A DNA stretch of 64,000 nt, from the NCBI RefSeq assembly GCF_024643285.1, contig NZ_JAMSLW010000003.1, forward strand, positions 124,001 through 188,000. Reading direction: 5' to 3'. A program made the position numbers and the translations under genes. This DNA is from Parapedobacter lycopersici. Its GTDB lineage: Bacteria; Bacteroidota; Bacteroidia; Sphingobacteriales; Sphingobacteriaceae. Of the stretch, positions 39,809 through 49,924 are shown piece after piece. The notes beneath the pieces were generated by a model. It did not search any database. It was not told the origin of the DNA and saw only the letters and a program-made list of their open reading frames with translations. The stretch's first letter is position 1, and every line of letters begins with the position of its first letter.

Positions 39809-42636
39809 TATACCGATGCTAATGTTTGTATGTATCTTTCCGAGCTAAGATCTACTATTCCTTGTTGTGTTCCTGACGCAGATCCGGATTGTGCGCCTTC
39901 CCGTACTGCTTCGCTAATGGTCTCGACAAATATTGCGTCCATCCGATTGTTGATGATATTCTGCACGCTTGTAATATTGGAAGACCCAATCACTCCGCCG
40001 GTTGCAAACCCCGGTACTCCAGCTATCTTTAAAGCACCAATTCCGATAGCCCGTTGCTGGTTCTCATTGAGAACAACCTCGCCTTTCCTGGCGGTTATCA
40101 ACACGTTGTCTCCGTTGGATCTGTTGATCGGCACACCCCCTTTAACTATACCGCCAGTAGCAAATGGCGGAACGGCATTTATAGCAACTACCGTTTGTTC
40201 GGGGGTTGCTGTGTTTGCTGAATTTGGTATAGACGGTTTCTGTACATTAGCACCTATGCCGACTATCTTTGCCACAGATGAAAGTCCGCTTACAATAGTT
40301 GCCCCAGCAGCAATGAAGCTTGCTGGCGGGGGGAGTGTTGCTAGCGCTCTTGTTGCACCCTGGTATGTGTTCATTGTTGCTTGGGCAATAGCAACAGCCT
40401 TACCAAGTAAGGTCTCCTGACCTAAAATTTGTGATACTGCTGATAATAATTGAATCTTGCTGTCCAAAATTGCCGAATCACGATCTTGCGCAAGTAACGT
40501 TTGAGCGTTTGCCGCCTGTTGATTGATGTTTAATATAGCCTGCTCCAGCATAGCTTCATCAGTATATTTCTGTCGGGCTGCTACTATGTCCCGTTCGCGC
40601 TGCTGTTCTATTTGCTTAGATTGGATATCAAAAACAGACGCCCCCATTTCCTCCATAGCGAGGAGTTGCGCCTCAAAATCTAGCTCTCTTTGTTCCGCCT
40701 GTGTCGCTTTCAGATCCTGTGTTAAAGCCTGTATGTTCTTCTCGGAGTCCAGACGTATTTTTCTAACAGCGTCCTGGTATTCCTCCTCGGTTATCAACCC
40801 TTCGGATAGCCTAATGTATTCATACGATGCCCGGGCTTCACGAATCTCTTCCTCTTGCTGTTTGAGAGAATTGAAGCGTTCTTCGGTAACCGCCCTGTTT
40901 ATGCTTCGTTCTATTTCGACCCTATTTTCAGTATTCGCCAATTCCCGTCGAGCTGCCTCCACAGCCACATTGGCCTGACTGATGGCTAATTCATTTTGTA
41001 TTTTCAGTATTTCGGCCTCGTATTTCTTTTGTGATATTAATTTTGAATCGAGCTCCTGTTGAAGTATATCTTTTTTTCGTTCGCTGATGTCTGTTTCAAG
41101 CCTAAGCTCTTCTTCTAATGACTTTGCTCTAACGCTCTGTTGGGCAACAAAAAGATCCAATTCTTCATTCATAGAATCAATTCTTTTTTGTGCAGCATCT
41201 ATTGCTTGCTGCGCTGCGTCCTTTTGTAGTTGGACTCTGTTCGTAAGTTGTTCAGATTGTTGGCCGGTGATTCTCTCTTCTATATCTAAAATTCGCTCCA
41301 TCGCCTCAGCCTGGGCGTTTAAATTTTTCTCATTTTCGCCATCATAAGCCAACCTTAAATTAGCAACAGCTAACGCCTGAAGCGCTATTTGTTTCTCGGC
41401 GGCCAACTGTTCCTTTAGTACTTCTCCTAATCTTTCATTAGCGGTTATTCTTTCATTAACAGACAGGTTTTCGTCATCCCTTGTTTGCCTTAACCTCTCT
41501 GCTTGTCTTTGGTACTCCAGTTGGGTAGCGTTCGCCTTTCTTTGTTCAACTGCCAATTTTGCCTCAGCCTCAGAAAGTGCCTGAGCCTCCTTTGACGCTC
41601 TTATCATTTCCTGAGAAAACCTTTTAACATTATTTGCAGCGTTGTCGAATCCCAGAGCGGCTAATCCGTTTGAAATTGCGCTAAGAGTGCTTAACGCAAC
41701 ATCTCCCAACTTATTAAACGCAGTGATTAGAGTGTCCAATATAAACTCGCCAAGAGGGTATAAATATTTTAAAACTCGGTTTATAACCCCACCGATAGAA
41801 CTAAATGCCCTGCTTAACTTATTTGTTGCCGCCTCACTACTTTGCAGATAAGCAACTAAAGAACCAATGGCAACTACTATAGCAAGAATTCCAGTGGATA
41901 TAATGGCTAGCCTAAGCAGTTTAAACGAATTGGTTGTTATATTTGCAGCCGCTGCTAACAATTTTTGGGAAGCGGTCATTTCCTCAGTCGCCTTTGTAGC
42001 ATTTCTGAAACCGTTGTAAATATTAGTTATCTCCGTATTGAATTGATTAAATATGGGGGTAAACGACTGGAACACAACTTGAACATTTGAAGCTATCCCA
42101 GATGATTGTCCCATTACTTGGTTCATCAAGCCTGTTTCTTTAATAGCTTCTTTTATGGCGTTAGTATATCCACCGATGCTCATCTGCTCCTTTTCACGTT
42201 CACTGACATTTTCTTTTATTAAAGTGGTGTTTGCGTCTAGTTGATCATTTATTAGCTTTAATTGCCGCTGACCTTCTTCGGTTGCAATATTTACATTATT
42301 TCTAGTTTTTAACAGGTCGCTGTTTTGTTTACGCAAATCATTTATTGTCTTTACCTCCCGTTGCATAATTGAATCGAGCTGCTGCTGCAAGGGAATTGTT
42401 TTCCCGGTCGCCGAATTAATCTCACCGAGAACCTTAATCTGAGAGTTGTATTCTTTGTTAAGTTCCTTAAGAGATACTGCGTTATTAATGAAAGCTTCGG
42501 AAGACGTTTTGCCGGCTTTCGTCATTTCCTTCATTTCCTCTTTTATCTCGTCAATGCGCTGCTTGACGGATATAGTATCCTTTATCAGTGAATCGACATC
42601 AATGTCGAATGAAGCTAAATTTATTTTCTCTGCCAT
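39808..42636 (-). CDS. Tail tape measure protein
   Basis: A 942-residue protein with extended coiled coils (about residues 10-150 and 370-690), hydrophobic segments in the middle (IISTGILAIVVAIGSLVAYLQ, about 246-265; GEFILDTLITAFNKLGDVALS) and a glycine-rich C-terminal region (GGIVKGGVPINRSNGDNVLITARKGEVVLNENQQRAIGIG), which is a common C-terminal motif of tape measures. Length would set the tail length. It implies a long tail. Confidence 0.85.
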   Translation of the reverse strand: MAEKINLASFDIDVDSLIKDTISVKQRIDEIKEEMKEMTKAGKTSSEAFINNAVSLKELNKEYNSQIKVLGEINSATGKTIPLQQQLDSIMQREVKTINDLRKQNSDLLKTRNNVNIATEEGQRQLKLINDQLDANTTLIKENVSEREKEQMSIGGYTNAIKEAIKETGLMNQVMGQSSGIASNVQVVFQSFTPIFNQFNTEITNIYNGFRNATKATEEMTASQKLLAAAANITTNSFKLLRLAIISTGILAIVVAIGSLVAYLQSSEAATNKLSRAFSSIGGVINRVLKYLYPLGEFILDTLITAFNKLGDVALSTLSAISNGLAALGFDNAANNVKRFSQEMIRASKEAQALSEAEAKLAVEQRKANATQLEYQRQAERLRQTRDDENLSVNERITANERLGEVLKEQLAAEKQIALQALAVANLRLAYDGENEKNLNAQAEAMERILDIEERITGQQSEQLTNRVQLQKDAAQQAIDAAQKRIDSMNEELDLFVAQQSVRAKSLEEELRLETDISERKKDILQQELDSKLISQKKYEAEILKIQNELAISQANVAVEAARRELANTENRVEIERSINRAVTEERFNSLKQQEEEIREARASYEYIRLSEGLITEEEYQDAVRKIRLDSEKNIQALTQDLKATQAEQRELDFEAQLLAMEEMGASVFDIQSKQIEQQRERDIVAARQKYTDEAMLEQAILNINQQAANAQTLLAQDRDSAILDSKIQLLSAVSQILGQETLLGKAVAIAQATMNTYQGATRALATLPPPASFIAAGATIVSGLSSVAKIVGIGANVQKPSIPNSANTATPEQTVVAINAVPPFATGGIVKGGVPINRSNGDNVLITARKGEVVLNENQQRAIGIGALKIAGVPGFATGGVIGSSNITSVQNIINNRMDAIFVETISEAVREGAQSGSASGTQQGIVDLSSERYIQTLASV

Positions 42637-42640
42637 GGCG

Positions 42641-45600
42641 TTATGCTGGTATTTTCCCCTGTAAATCGCACCCTTTTGAAACTAAACTATTATAAGCGGG
42701 CAAGGAGGCCGGTGTAGGCTGTATACCCATAGGAGGGTTGGCATCGTAATGAAGCACCCCCCCTGAAGTGATGTTGCTATCCATCTGTTGGATAACGGCA
42801 TCAATTATTGACGGATCGCCGGTATCGGCAGTAAATGCGCATTCTCCGCACCTTAGATCAGTGAGTTGACTATTGTTGGAAACGTTAAATCCGGGTAGGT
42901 TTGGATTCTTGGTACAGTCAAGCGCCTCCAGTTGGGTTAAATTAAAGATGTTAAGCGACAGTAAGTTATTCTCCGCAATCTGTATAGCCTTCAAGCCCGT
43001 ATTGTTGTCCAGCGACACCCCGGTTAAATTGTTTGCTGAAGCATACATAGTATTCAATTGTGTTAAGCCTGATGTATCAAGCGATGATAAATTGTTGGAC
43101 GATACGTCAACTACCTCAAGCAGCGTGTTGCTTAATAAACTTATGCTATTCAAATAATTGCTGTTTATATCAAGCCTGGTTAGTGCCGGGCAATCACCAA
43201 GATCAATAGACCCGATTGAATTATTGTTGAGTCTGATCCAAACCAATTGTGATTTACCTGTGAAGTTAACATACGATAAATCATTATCTGCTGCCAAACA
43301 CCACTTAATGTTATCATTCTCGGAAATAGAAAGGCTGGATATATCATTGTTGTCAATCTCCAAAAATTCCAGCAAAGGGTTTTGGCTTAAATTGATAGAA
43401 GATAAATTGTTGCTGGAAGCATTAAGATTTATAAGGTCGGGGAGTGAATCAACTACCAACTCATTAAGCGAATTCTGAGACACGTTCAATATCTCAATCA
43501 ACGGATTCGATGATACATCTACTTCAGAAATTAAGTTGTCCGAAAGATCCACATTTTTAAGTTCCGATAGCTTGCTTAGACCAACCTCTGTTATTTGCTT
43601 GCCTGGCGCAGAAAGAATGTGAGCAGAGCCGTAAGATCCAACTACGAAGATTTCCACGCTACCGATCGATGACGAAAGATCGAGCTGCTTTGTTGAATTA
43701 GTAGAAAGATCCGTGCTGCTTATTGTCTCACTGCCAATCCTTGCCTCAACTATAACGGGAGCTGTTGTTGCCAATTCAAATTCAAAATTTGCATCGGTTG
43801 ACTGTGTCGTGAATATTTTTACCCCCCTGACATACTGCACTGACTCGTTTATCTTGATAAACTCTCCTCTTGCAATTTCACCTTTTTTAAATTGAAGCTT
43901 ATTTAACATGTAGAACGCACCTTCCTGTTCAAAATAGTATAGCTTCTTTAATGAGAGTTGATTAATGTCGACAGGCGATAAACGAAGATTAATCCTATGT
44001 ACCCTAGTAAAGTCTAACATTTTGTATAAGTCCTTGTAGTATGGGTTTTCTGAAAAAGGTAAGTTTTCATAATCTACTACGTGAGTAGTTTCCGAGTTGG
44101 CTTCGATTGCCCCACCCATACTGCCACTTCCTATTCGGTACGATAGGTTTATAGCCTTGACCCTGGCAAAGAAATTTCTGTTTTGAACCTTATATTCGTT
44201 GGGCGTCTCCGAATTAGACCTTTCAAATGTTGGAAATTCGGTTGCCAAGATGAACGATTCATCCCTTGTTCTAAATCTGGCCGTCGATTCAACAGGAGCA
44301 AAGAAATTACTTTGTATAATTGTTCTTTCAACGGGTAAATTTGGATTTGATACAGCTATGTTTTTGTCATAGTAATCAGCATCATCTTCGGTATATTTAT
44401 GGCGCATCCAGTTGTTCTGGTTGTATCCCAAACTATACTCTTCATCCGTCCTGCCAGCGAACCTACTAGACCAATCAACAATTTCTATTGAATTTATAAT
44501 GTTTCCAATCCTTACAAAATCTATATGGCCATTGTCAACGAAAGACAAAAGCCCATACCTCCACATAATTTCTTTTATAAAGGCCTTAAGCTGCAATCCG
44601 AATACTTTCTTCTTTGTTTCGTCATCCGAAGATACTTTTTGGATGCTAATCGATAGGTCAAATAATTGTACCACAACAAATGCCGATGGCTTATCCTCCA
44701 CGCGCAACAAGATAAAATCTATGAAATCACCGGCAACTAAGCTAATATATCGCTTATCAGAGTATCCATCTTGTGCGTTTTGTAGGCTCGTTATTAAGGC
44801 AATCTCGTTTCCATTTCTTGTAATCGAAAGCAGTATTGAATCTCTTTGGGCTGTTACGAAATAATCCCCCCACGCATGGAATTGTGTGATATCAATTTCA
44901 TAAACCCCATCATGTTCACACCTAAGTTGCCAATTATCATTAAGGGGAAGAAAGTTAATTTCTCCGTAACTAATATTGGTCCAGGGCTGATACCCAGATA
45001 TTGGGGTGTCAGCCGGCACAAATTGCCCCCATGACGTTTTTTGTAAAGAAATGGAGTGGATTTTGGACCCAGACCTAATGAAGCTGTCGTATGGGAACGT
45101 TACCCAAAGTTGTTGGAAGTCAGATGAATTATAGAAGTCACCTGAAAATGTGAACATTGGAAACGATTCAAATATCTTATCCCATAAATATTTGGCCGTT
45201 ACCAATGGGGCCATAGAATCGATATTTACTATTACGTTCCCGCCGCCTACTGTGTAATGTGGTGTACCCCCAAAATTTGCAAATCCGTATGTATAAAAAC
45301 CGCCGTATGGATACAGTATTAGACCTGAAATTTTATTAGATACCACATCCAGTGATTTATCATGCATTATTTCACTTATGTCGATATCTGAAAACCTGGT
45401 CTCACCAATCTGTGTAAAGAAATCGAACGATCCGGAAATTACTGTAACATTGTAATAAAGGTTATCCGTTCTCATGAATACTAAAACCCCATTAGGCATA
45501 ATTGGGACGTATTCATCCATCAGTGTCACATTGTTTATTCTATATGGTGCCCCGCTTCTGTCACCAGGCACACCAAGGCCCTCGAAAAACTCAACAATAT

Positions 45601-45742
45601 CAGAAGTTCTCGGTATCTTGAATGTACTCGTGTAGGTTGACTTACTGAGACTGATCTCAGCGATATCCCCCACCTGAAAGTTGTAATTGATCGGCTCATC
45701 CAAATCGATTATCCTGTCCTGTATGACCAACTGTGCACTCAT
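42641..45742 (-). CDS. Large tail protein with leucine-rich repeats
   Basis: A 1033-residue protein. The N-terminal 700 residues begin with MSAQLVIQDRIIDLDEPINYNFQVGDIAEIS and look like a tail-tip/baseplate protein of phages of Bacteroidota (SKSTYTSTFKIPRTSDIVEFFEGLG). Residues of about 714-965 are roughly 12 leucine-rich repeats of about 21 residues with an LxxLxVSxN pattern (LKNVDLSDNLISEVDVSSNPLIEIL-like units), ending in a cap with LRCGECAF. LRR surfaces bind ligands, so the repeats may bind the host surface. Gene lies between the tail tip gene and the tape measure. Confidence 0.8.
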   Translation of the reverse strand: MSAQLVIQDRIIDLDEPINYNFQVGDIAEISLSKSTYTSTFKIPRTSDIVEFFEGLGVPGDRSGAPYRINNVTLMDEYVPIMPNGVLVFMRTDNLYYNVTVISGSFDFFTQIGETRFSDIDISEIMHDKSLDVVSNKISGLILYPYGGFYTYGFANFGGTPHYTVGGGNVIVNIDSMAPLVTAKYLWDKIFESFPMFTFSGDFYNSSDFQQLWVTFPYDSFIRSGSKIHSISLQKTSWGQFVPADTPISGYQPWTNISYGEINFLPLNDNWQLRCEHDGVYEIDITQFHAWGDYFVTAQRDSILLSITRNGNEIALITSLQNAQDGYSDKRYISLVAGDFIDFILLRVEDKPSAFVVVQLFDLSISIQKVSSDDETKKKVFGLQLKAFIKEIMWRYGLLSFVDNGHIDFVRIGNIINSIEIVDWSSRFAGRTDEEYSLGYNQNNWMRHKYTEDDADYYDKNIAVSNPNLPVERTIIQSNFFAPVESTARFRTRDESFILATEFPTFERSNSETPNEYKVQNRNFFARVKAINLSYRIGSGSMGGAIEANSETTHVVDYENLPFSENPYYKDLYKMLDFTRVHRINLRLSPVDINQLSLKKLYYFEQEGAFYMLNKLQFKKGEIARGEFIKINESVQYVRGVKIFTTQSTDANFEFELATTAPVIVEARIGSETISSTDLSTNSTKQLDLSSSIGSVEIFVVGSYGSAHILSAPGKQITEVGLSKLSELKNVDLSDNLISEVDVSSNPLIEILNVSQNSLNELVVDSLPDLINLNASSNNLSSINLSQNPLLEFLEIDNNDISSLSISENDNIKWCLAADNDLSYVNFTGKSQLVWIRLNNNSIGSIDLGDCPALTRLDINSNYLNSISLLSNTLLEVVDVSSNNLSSLDTSGLTQLNTMYASANNLTGVSLDNNTGLKAIQIAENNLLSLNIFNLTQLEALDCTKNPNLPGFNVSNNSQLTDLRCGECAFTADTGDPSIIDAVIQQMDSNITSGGVLHYDANPPMGIQPTPASLPAYNSLVSKGCDLQGKIPA

Positions 45743-46653
45743 ATACTTTTCTGTGTAAAAACAATGGGCATATTGAATTCCATTGTGAATTCAGCACAGT
45801 TGTTTTTGGTGTTTCGCTCAAATTTGGGATTGTCCTGAATAATTTTTATCCAGTCTTCAGGTTTAGCTTCGTCAGACCCAACCTCCCATAATGGGCTAAG
45901 CATGTAAACTTCTGGGCTTCCGACAAGCGTTTTAAGTTGATCCCAATACGGTGCCGGGATCTTATCCCTAACTTCTATCGTTTCTTTGGTGTCGAATCCC
46001 ACCGTGTCCTCATTGGATGTGCGGTTTGGATCAAATACGTTTCTAGGTGTCCGGAATATTTCTTCCCCTTCACGAGCTATCGTTGCAAAATTGGGAAACA
46101 GCCAATAGGAGTAATATCCCTTTGCATTTAGCCATTTCAGATAAACGCCCTTACAGCACGATTCGTCGAAATCAACGCACCCGCAGATATCGAGATCCGG
46201 ATCTTCATCGGGTATAACTAAGACCCTGTCATCCCATCCACCAATAGGCGCGCTGAACGGGTAGCATTTCCAAATTTTAATACAGCAGTCATCATCATAA
46301 GTCGACAGTGAATAACTATTCAATGCACAATGGACGAATTTTCTTGTAGCAGCCTCCTCTTCTCCAGAACCATCTACAAATGCTACCTCCATTGTCTTTA
46401 CATATTCTTGAGCATAAATGGTTGCTACATCGGTATATGTGTGCTGTTCCCCAAATGGAGTCAAGAACTGACGAACCCACGCCGATAGATCAATTTTGTA
46501 TATGCCTCCAATCGGGTAAAACACCGGAGGAGATTCTATCAAATCAATACCGCCAACTCTGATCTGAAGAAACAGAAAAGGGGAGGGGTTGGTAACCTCA
46601 ACCGGTATGGGATTGTGCGCACAGTAGTAGTCGCCTTCGAGTCCAGCAATCAT
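45739..46653 (-). CDS. Tail-tip hypothetical protein (304 aa)
   Basis: A beta-rich protein with GLEGDYYCAHNPIPVEV, a cysteine cluster (DICGCVDFDESCCKGVYLKW) and NGKGYYSYWLF-like strand (LNAKGYYSYWLFPNFA). ATGA overlap with both neighbours. A distal tail role is likely from position only. Confidence 0.6.
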   Translation of the reverse strand: MIAGLEGDYYCAHNPIPVEVTNPSPFLFLQIRVGGIDLIESPPVFYPIGGIYKIDLSAWVRQFLTPFGEQHTYTDVATIYAQEYVKTMEVAFVDGSGEEEAATRKFVHCALNSYSLSTYDDDCCIKIWKCYPFSAPIGGWDDRVLVIPDEDPDLDICGCVDFDESCCKGVYLKWLNAKGYYSYWLFPNFATIAREGEEIFRTPRNVFDPNRTSNEDTVGFDTKETIEVRDKIPAPYWDQLKTLVGSPEVYMLSPLWEVGSDEAKPEDWIKIIQDNPKFERNTKNNCAEFTMEFNMPIVFTQKSI

Positions 46654-46757
46654 AAGTCCTCAGATATTTTATCAATAAATTCTACAACCAATTTACCTGT
46701 GTACAGCATAGCAACTAACAATAAGTCCGAAATGAGTAATGCGGACACATCAATCAT
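46650..46757 (-). CDS. Very small membrane protein (35 aa)
   Basis: A 35-codon frame (MIDVSALLISDLLLVAMLYT, then GKLVVEFIDKISEDL) is linked to both neighbours by ATGA overlaps. It has one short transmembrane-like helix. Double coupling makes translation likely. Function unknown. Confidence 0.6.
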   Translation of the reverse strand: MIDVSALLISDLLLVAMLYTGKLVVEFIDKISEDL

Positions 46758-47215
46758 GCTGCTAATTCTTTTAATGATCTTGTTAGTTCATCAGCCACGG
46801 TCATTGTTAAATATGCTCCGATCTGATAAAAAAAGGTTTCAACCACCTTTGGGTCTTCAAATACTTCGAGCAAATCACTTCCGCCCTTTTGATGCCATGT
46901 CGTACCCTCCGATGCTATTTTGTTGGCGACTGCAAACGCCATGCTCGTTGCCTCTTTACCGGATACTCCAAATTTGGCTTTTGCCCATCGCTCCAACGGA
47001 GCTATCGGAGGCCGGTTTCCAGGTCCACGGCCAAACACCAATTGTTCGGTATAGTGCGCCCCCCATATCTCCCCGGAATTATGGCCGGCTCTCGCCTCTA
47101 AGCTGCTGATCCATTCTCCAGTCGCCTCCATGCCAAGCTCACGATGCCTTTCAATCAAAACATCTATCGCTTTATTTAGCGCATCCATTACAATCGATTC
47201 GGGGATGTCATACAT
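46754..47215 (-). CDS. Tail completion protein (HK97 gp10-like)
   Basis: A 153-residue protein with EATGEWISSLEARAGHNSGEIWGAHYTEQLVFGRGPGNRPPIAPLERWAKAKFGV, a pattern of phage virion morphogenesis / head-tail joining proteins, and a C-terminal helix VADELTRSLKEL. ATGA coupling to the next small gene. Confidence 0.65.
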   Translation of the reverse strand: MYDIPESIVMDALNKAIDVLIERHRELGMEATGEWISSLEARAGHNSGEIWGAHYTEQLVFGRGPGNRPPIAPLERWAKAKFGVSGKEATSMAFAVANKIASEGTTWHQKGGSDLLEVFEDPKVVETFFYQIGAYLTMTVADELTRSLKELAA

Positions 47216-47271
47216 TACTTAGTGTATTTTAAACTTTTTAAAAACATCGTTTATTGAGCCGTTTAACCAGG

Positions 47272-47532
47272 TTAGTAATCGCCCTTAGTGTATTTGTTTG
47301 GTGGTTTCAACGGATTTCGCATCATAGGCATACCATAGTCATCATTAAACGACGATTCCCAAAATCCGTTTACGAATACCCCTACAATCAACTTGCATAA
47401 AACCATAAATGACCACGATCCCAAGCATTCAGGTGTCATTTCCGCACCAAATTCCTTATAGCACCAAACAGCCCATGCCAAGTAACCCAATGTGACCACT
47501 AATGCGAATCCTGTTTTAAATATTGTTTTCAT
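47272..47532 (-). CDS. Membrane protein (86 aa) in the late operon
   Basis: From ATG 47532 two hydrophobic segments (about residues 5-24 and 42-60) and a polar C-terminal tail. ATGA overlap with 47529. Unusual among virion genes; could be an envelope protein for late infection. Confidence 0.6.
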   Translation of the reverse strand: MKTIFKTGFALVVTLGYLAWAVWCYKEFGAEMTPECLGSWSFMVLCKLIVGVFVNGFWESSFNDDYGMPMMRNPLKPPNKYTKGDY

Positions 47533-48038
47533 GACAACCATTCTCTAAACGTTCCTGTTATCAACGCCCCGTCTAAATTCAAATCCTGATAATTCAACTT
47601 CTGCCTAAGTTGCCAGCTGATCACCTCCACTGTTGTTTCACCTTTACAGTTTTCAATATCACATAAGTCAAGCTCAAAACAGCTGCACCCAAAGCAATCG
47701 AATATATGTTTGATGTACTTCTCGTACTTTCCTTCGCTGGCCGGATGATCGAGGTTCTCGTTGTAGTATTGAATATCAATCCGGGACGGAATACCGGCGA
47801 ACAACTGAACCGTCCAATCGCAGTACCTCTTGGTCACGAATTCGTTTCTGATCTCATAGCCTGCCCTGAGCTGTAAATCAAGCATTGCCACGTACACGCA
47901 ACACTCCTGTCCATCTCGCAATTTCACGGAATTGAAGTAGTCTGACCTGCCCGAAGGCACAAACACCCAGCAGAGTCCGCATTTAGCCTCATCATTTAAC
48001 TTGCCAATCTCTTTGTTTATCGCGTATACTATATTCAT
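47529..48038 (-). CDS. Hypothetical late protein (169 aa)
   Basis: A cysteine-containing protein (KCGLCWVFVPSGRSDYF; IFDCFGCSCFELDLCDIENCKG). Virion-related by position. Overlaps the previous gene by one base. Not recognised. Confidence 0.6.
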   Translation of the reverse strand: MNIVYAINKEIGKLNDEAKCGLCWVFVPSGRSDYFNSVKLRDGQECCVYVAMLDLQLRAGYEIRNEFVTKRYCDWTVQLFAGIPSRIDIQYYNENLDHPASEGKYEKYIKHIFDCFGCSCFELDLCDIENCKGETTVEVISWQLRQKLNYQDLNLDGALITGTFREWLS

Positions 48039-48553
48039 TACTTATTCTTAGTTTTCCATTGCATAATCCTGTCGTACTCTTTCTGCACCTCTTTATTTAT
48101 TTTATCTATCATTAACCTAGTCCATAATTTATTGTAAGGCAACTCGCTTATTTCATCCCAGTCACGGGGATCACTACTAATTGAATAGTACACCGTCATC
48201 ACTCCAAATGGGTTCAACTTTTCAATTCCGGCCGACATCAAATCCGGATCGGGATCACTTTTCAACTGATCTTCCAGCTTTCCGATCTTATCAGCTTCAT
48301 TTTTCAGATGCTTCAATAAGGAAAGGAAGCCTTTCCCTGGCATTTCCATTAACTCTTCTTCTGTACACTTAAGCACTTTAGCTGCTATCCCAGAAACCGT
48401 ACCGTCGCTCACAAAGTCTATTACATCACAGTATCTCCACGTAGTTATCTCTGGCACTTTTATCCCCCCGTAACTATCGCTCGGTCGCACATGCTTTAAC
48501 AGTACGTTGAATTCCGAAACTTCGACCCCCTTAATTAGATCTTTTACGCGCAT
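48038..48553 (-). CDS. Hypothetical late protein (171 aa)
   Basis: Mostly helical (KVLKCTEEELMEMPGKGFLSLLKHLKNEADKIGKL; LPYNKLWTRLMIDKINKEVQKEYDR). Its place before the tail genes is where tail assembly chaperones lie, but there is no frameshift site evident. Function unknown. Confidence 0.6.
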   Translation of the reverse strand: MRVKDLIKGVEVSEFNVLLKHVRPSDSYGGIKVPEITTWRYCDVIDFVSDGTVSGIAAKVLKCTEEELMEMPGKGFLSLLKHLKNEADKIGKLEDQLKSDPDPDLMSAGIEKLNPFGVMTVYYSISSDPRDWDEISELPYNKLWTRLMIDKINKEVQKEYDRIMQWKTKNK

Positions 48554-48707
48554 ACTTAATTGTTGCGATCACTAATACCGTTAATGAAAACAATGCTACC
48601 GCCTCAATCGGAAGAAACACTATTAACCAATTATGGTAAACTAAACCAAAAATCTTTACCGCTATTAACGCGGCCTGAATAATCAATATGACGTATAATA
48701 ATTTCAT
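48531..48707 (-). CDS. Small membrane protein (58 aa) after terminase
   Basis: From ATG 48707 (TAATG overlap with the terminase stop) the protein has two transmembrane helices (about 2-22 and 28-50) and a basic C-terminus. Function unknown. Confidence 0.55.
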   Translation of the reverse strand: MKLLYVILIIQAALIAVKIFGLVYHNWLIVFLPIEAVALFSLTVLVIATIKYARKRSN

Positions 48708-49924
48708 TAGTAACTGAATGATGCTTTGACTTTTCTTTGAACCGTAACCCCCGTAACGAAATACCCTAACGACTCGTTTATGTGGTCGTATCCGGTTGTT
48801 TTGTCTGGTTCTCCGTTGGCGTTGTAGGCTTGGTTTTCCAAAGCCTCGGTAAGCGTAGGGCATCGGCTAGTGTTTATGAATAATGTTCCGTTCATGAACG
48901 CTGAATTAACCGCATTAACCCGGTCGCGCACAAATGGGTTCTTTGCTCCAACGCGCAATTTAAACCCGTGCTGCTTCAATATGTCGTGGTCAGACTTCCC
49001 AGATGTCTTGCGTGAGCCCCCGGCCGCGTCGGGATAAACCACTATCTGATTGTTAGGGTACCGTTCCCGGATGATGCCACACATCTCAAAAGTATCGTAT
49101 GCTTTCACAACCTCGTCTACTACATGATTGGTGCCCGCCTGCGATACGATGATAGTGGCGTGCATATTCGTTACGTTGAAGTCCATACCGATATGAAGCA
49201 CATCCCGGTCGTCGGCTTCTCGATCCGTGTGATTTTCAAACCGGTTGAATGAGCGGTAAACAGTACCGGAAGTTAGGTTAACGAATTTACCATCAAGATA
49301 CGCATCCAGCTGCTCGGGTGAATACACATCTTGCAACGTCTTCATGTACTCGCTTGGAAGTGTAGTGTTATCTTTTGTTTTCCCGTTTATGATTACCCGA
49401 TCCGGTGATTTATCCTTTACGAAAAACCGGTATGCCCATTTAAATCCTTCCGGCGTGCCAACAACATCTGTTTTATTAATATCGCCATTCGGTAGCTTCA
49501 ACCGGTTACGGGCGATAATCTTTGCAAATACGTCCGTCATCTTATCCGTTGGCAGGATGTCTGTCTCGTCAATAAGCGAATACCCAACCTCATACCCCAC
49601 GATTGATTCAGGGTTATCCATGCTTCGAAGATAAATCATTCCGAACGGCGTGGTAATGTCCTTGTCGGTCCGGTTGATGGTGTACTGAATGCCGAACCTT
49701 GTTAATTGCTCAGCAAATTTCGGGAAAGCAATATCTTTGATCAGTCCGTAAGTGGGTAAATAGTAAGCGACTGGTATTTGATTGTATTCTATTTTTTTTA
49801 AGCAGGTTTTAAGCACACCAGCGAATGACTTTCCAGATCCGTACCCACCGATCAGGCCGGTGTGTTTGGCTTCAGAAAACAGAAAATCTTCCTGGTGTTT
49901 GAATACCTCAACCTGCGTTGTCAT
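48707..49924 (-). CDS. Terminase large subunit
   Basis: A 405-residue packaging motor. Walker A is GGYGSGKSF (about residues 26-34), Walker B is YSLIDETD (about 112-119), and the nuclease domain has HIGMDFNVTN (about 244) and VVYPDAAGG (about 297) plus a later acidic residue. Together they pump and cut DNA during packaging. It overlaps the small subunit gene by ATGA. Confidence 0.93.
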   Translation of the reverse strand: MTTQVEVFKHQEDFLFSEAKHTGLIGGYGSGKSFAGVLKTCLKKIEYNQIPVAYYLPTYGLIKDIAFPKFAEQLTRFGIQYTINRTDKDITTPFGMIYLRSMDNPESIVGYEVGYSLIDETDILPTDKMTDVFAKIIARNRLKLPNGDINKTDVVGTPEGFKWAYRFFVKDKSPDRVIINGKTKDNTTLPSEYMKTLQDVYSPEQLDAYLDGKFVNLTSGTVYRSFNRFENHTDREADDRDVLHIGMDFNVTNMHATIIVSQAGTNHVVDEVVKAYDTFEMCGIIRERYPNNQIVVYPDAAGGSRKTSGKSDHDILKQHGFKLRVGAKNPFVRDRVNAVNSAFMNGTLFINTSRCPTLTEALENQAYNANGEPDKTTGYDHINESLGYFVTGVTVQRKVKASFSY

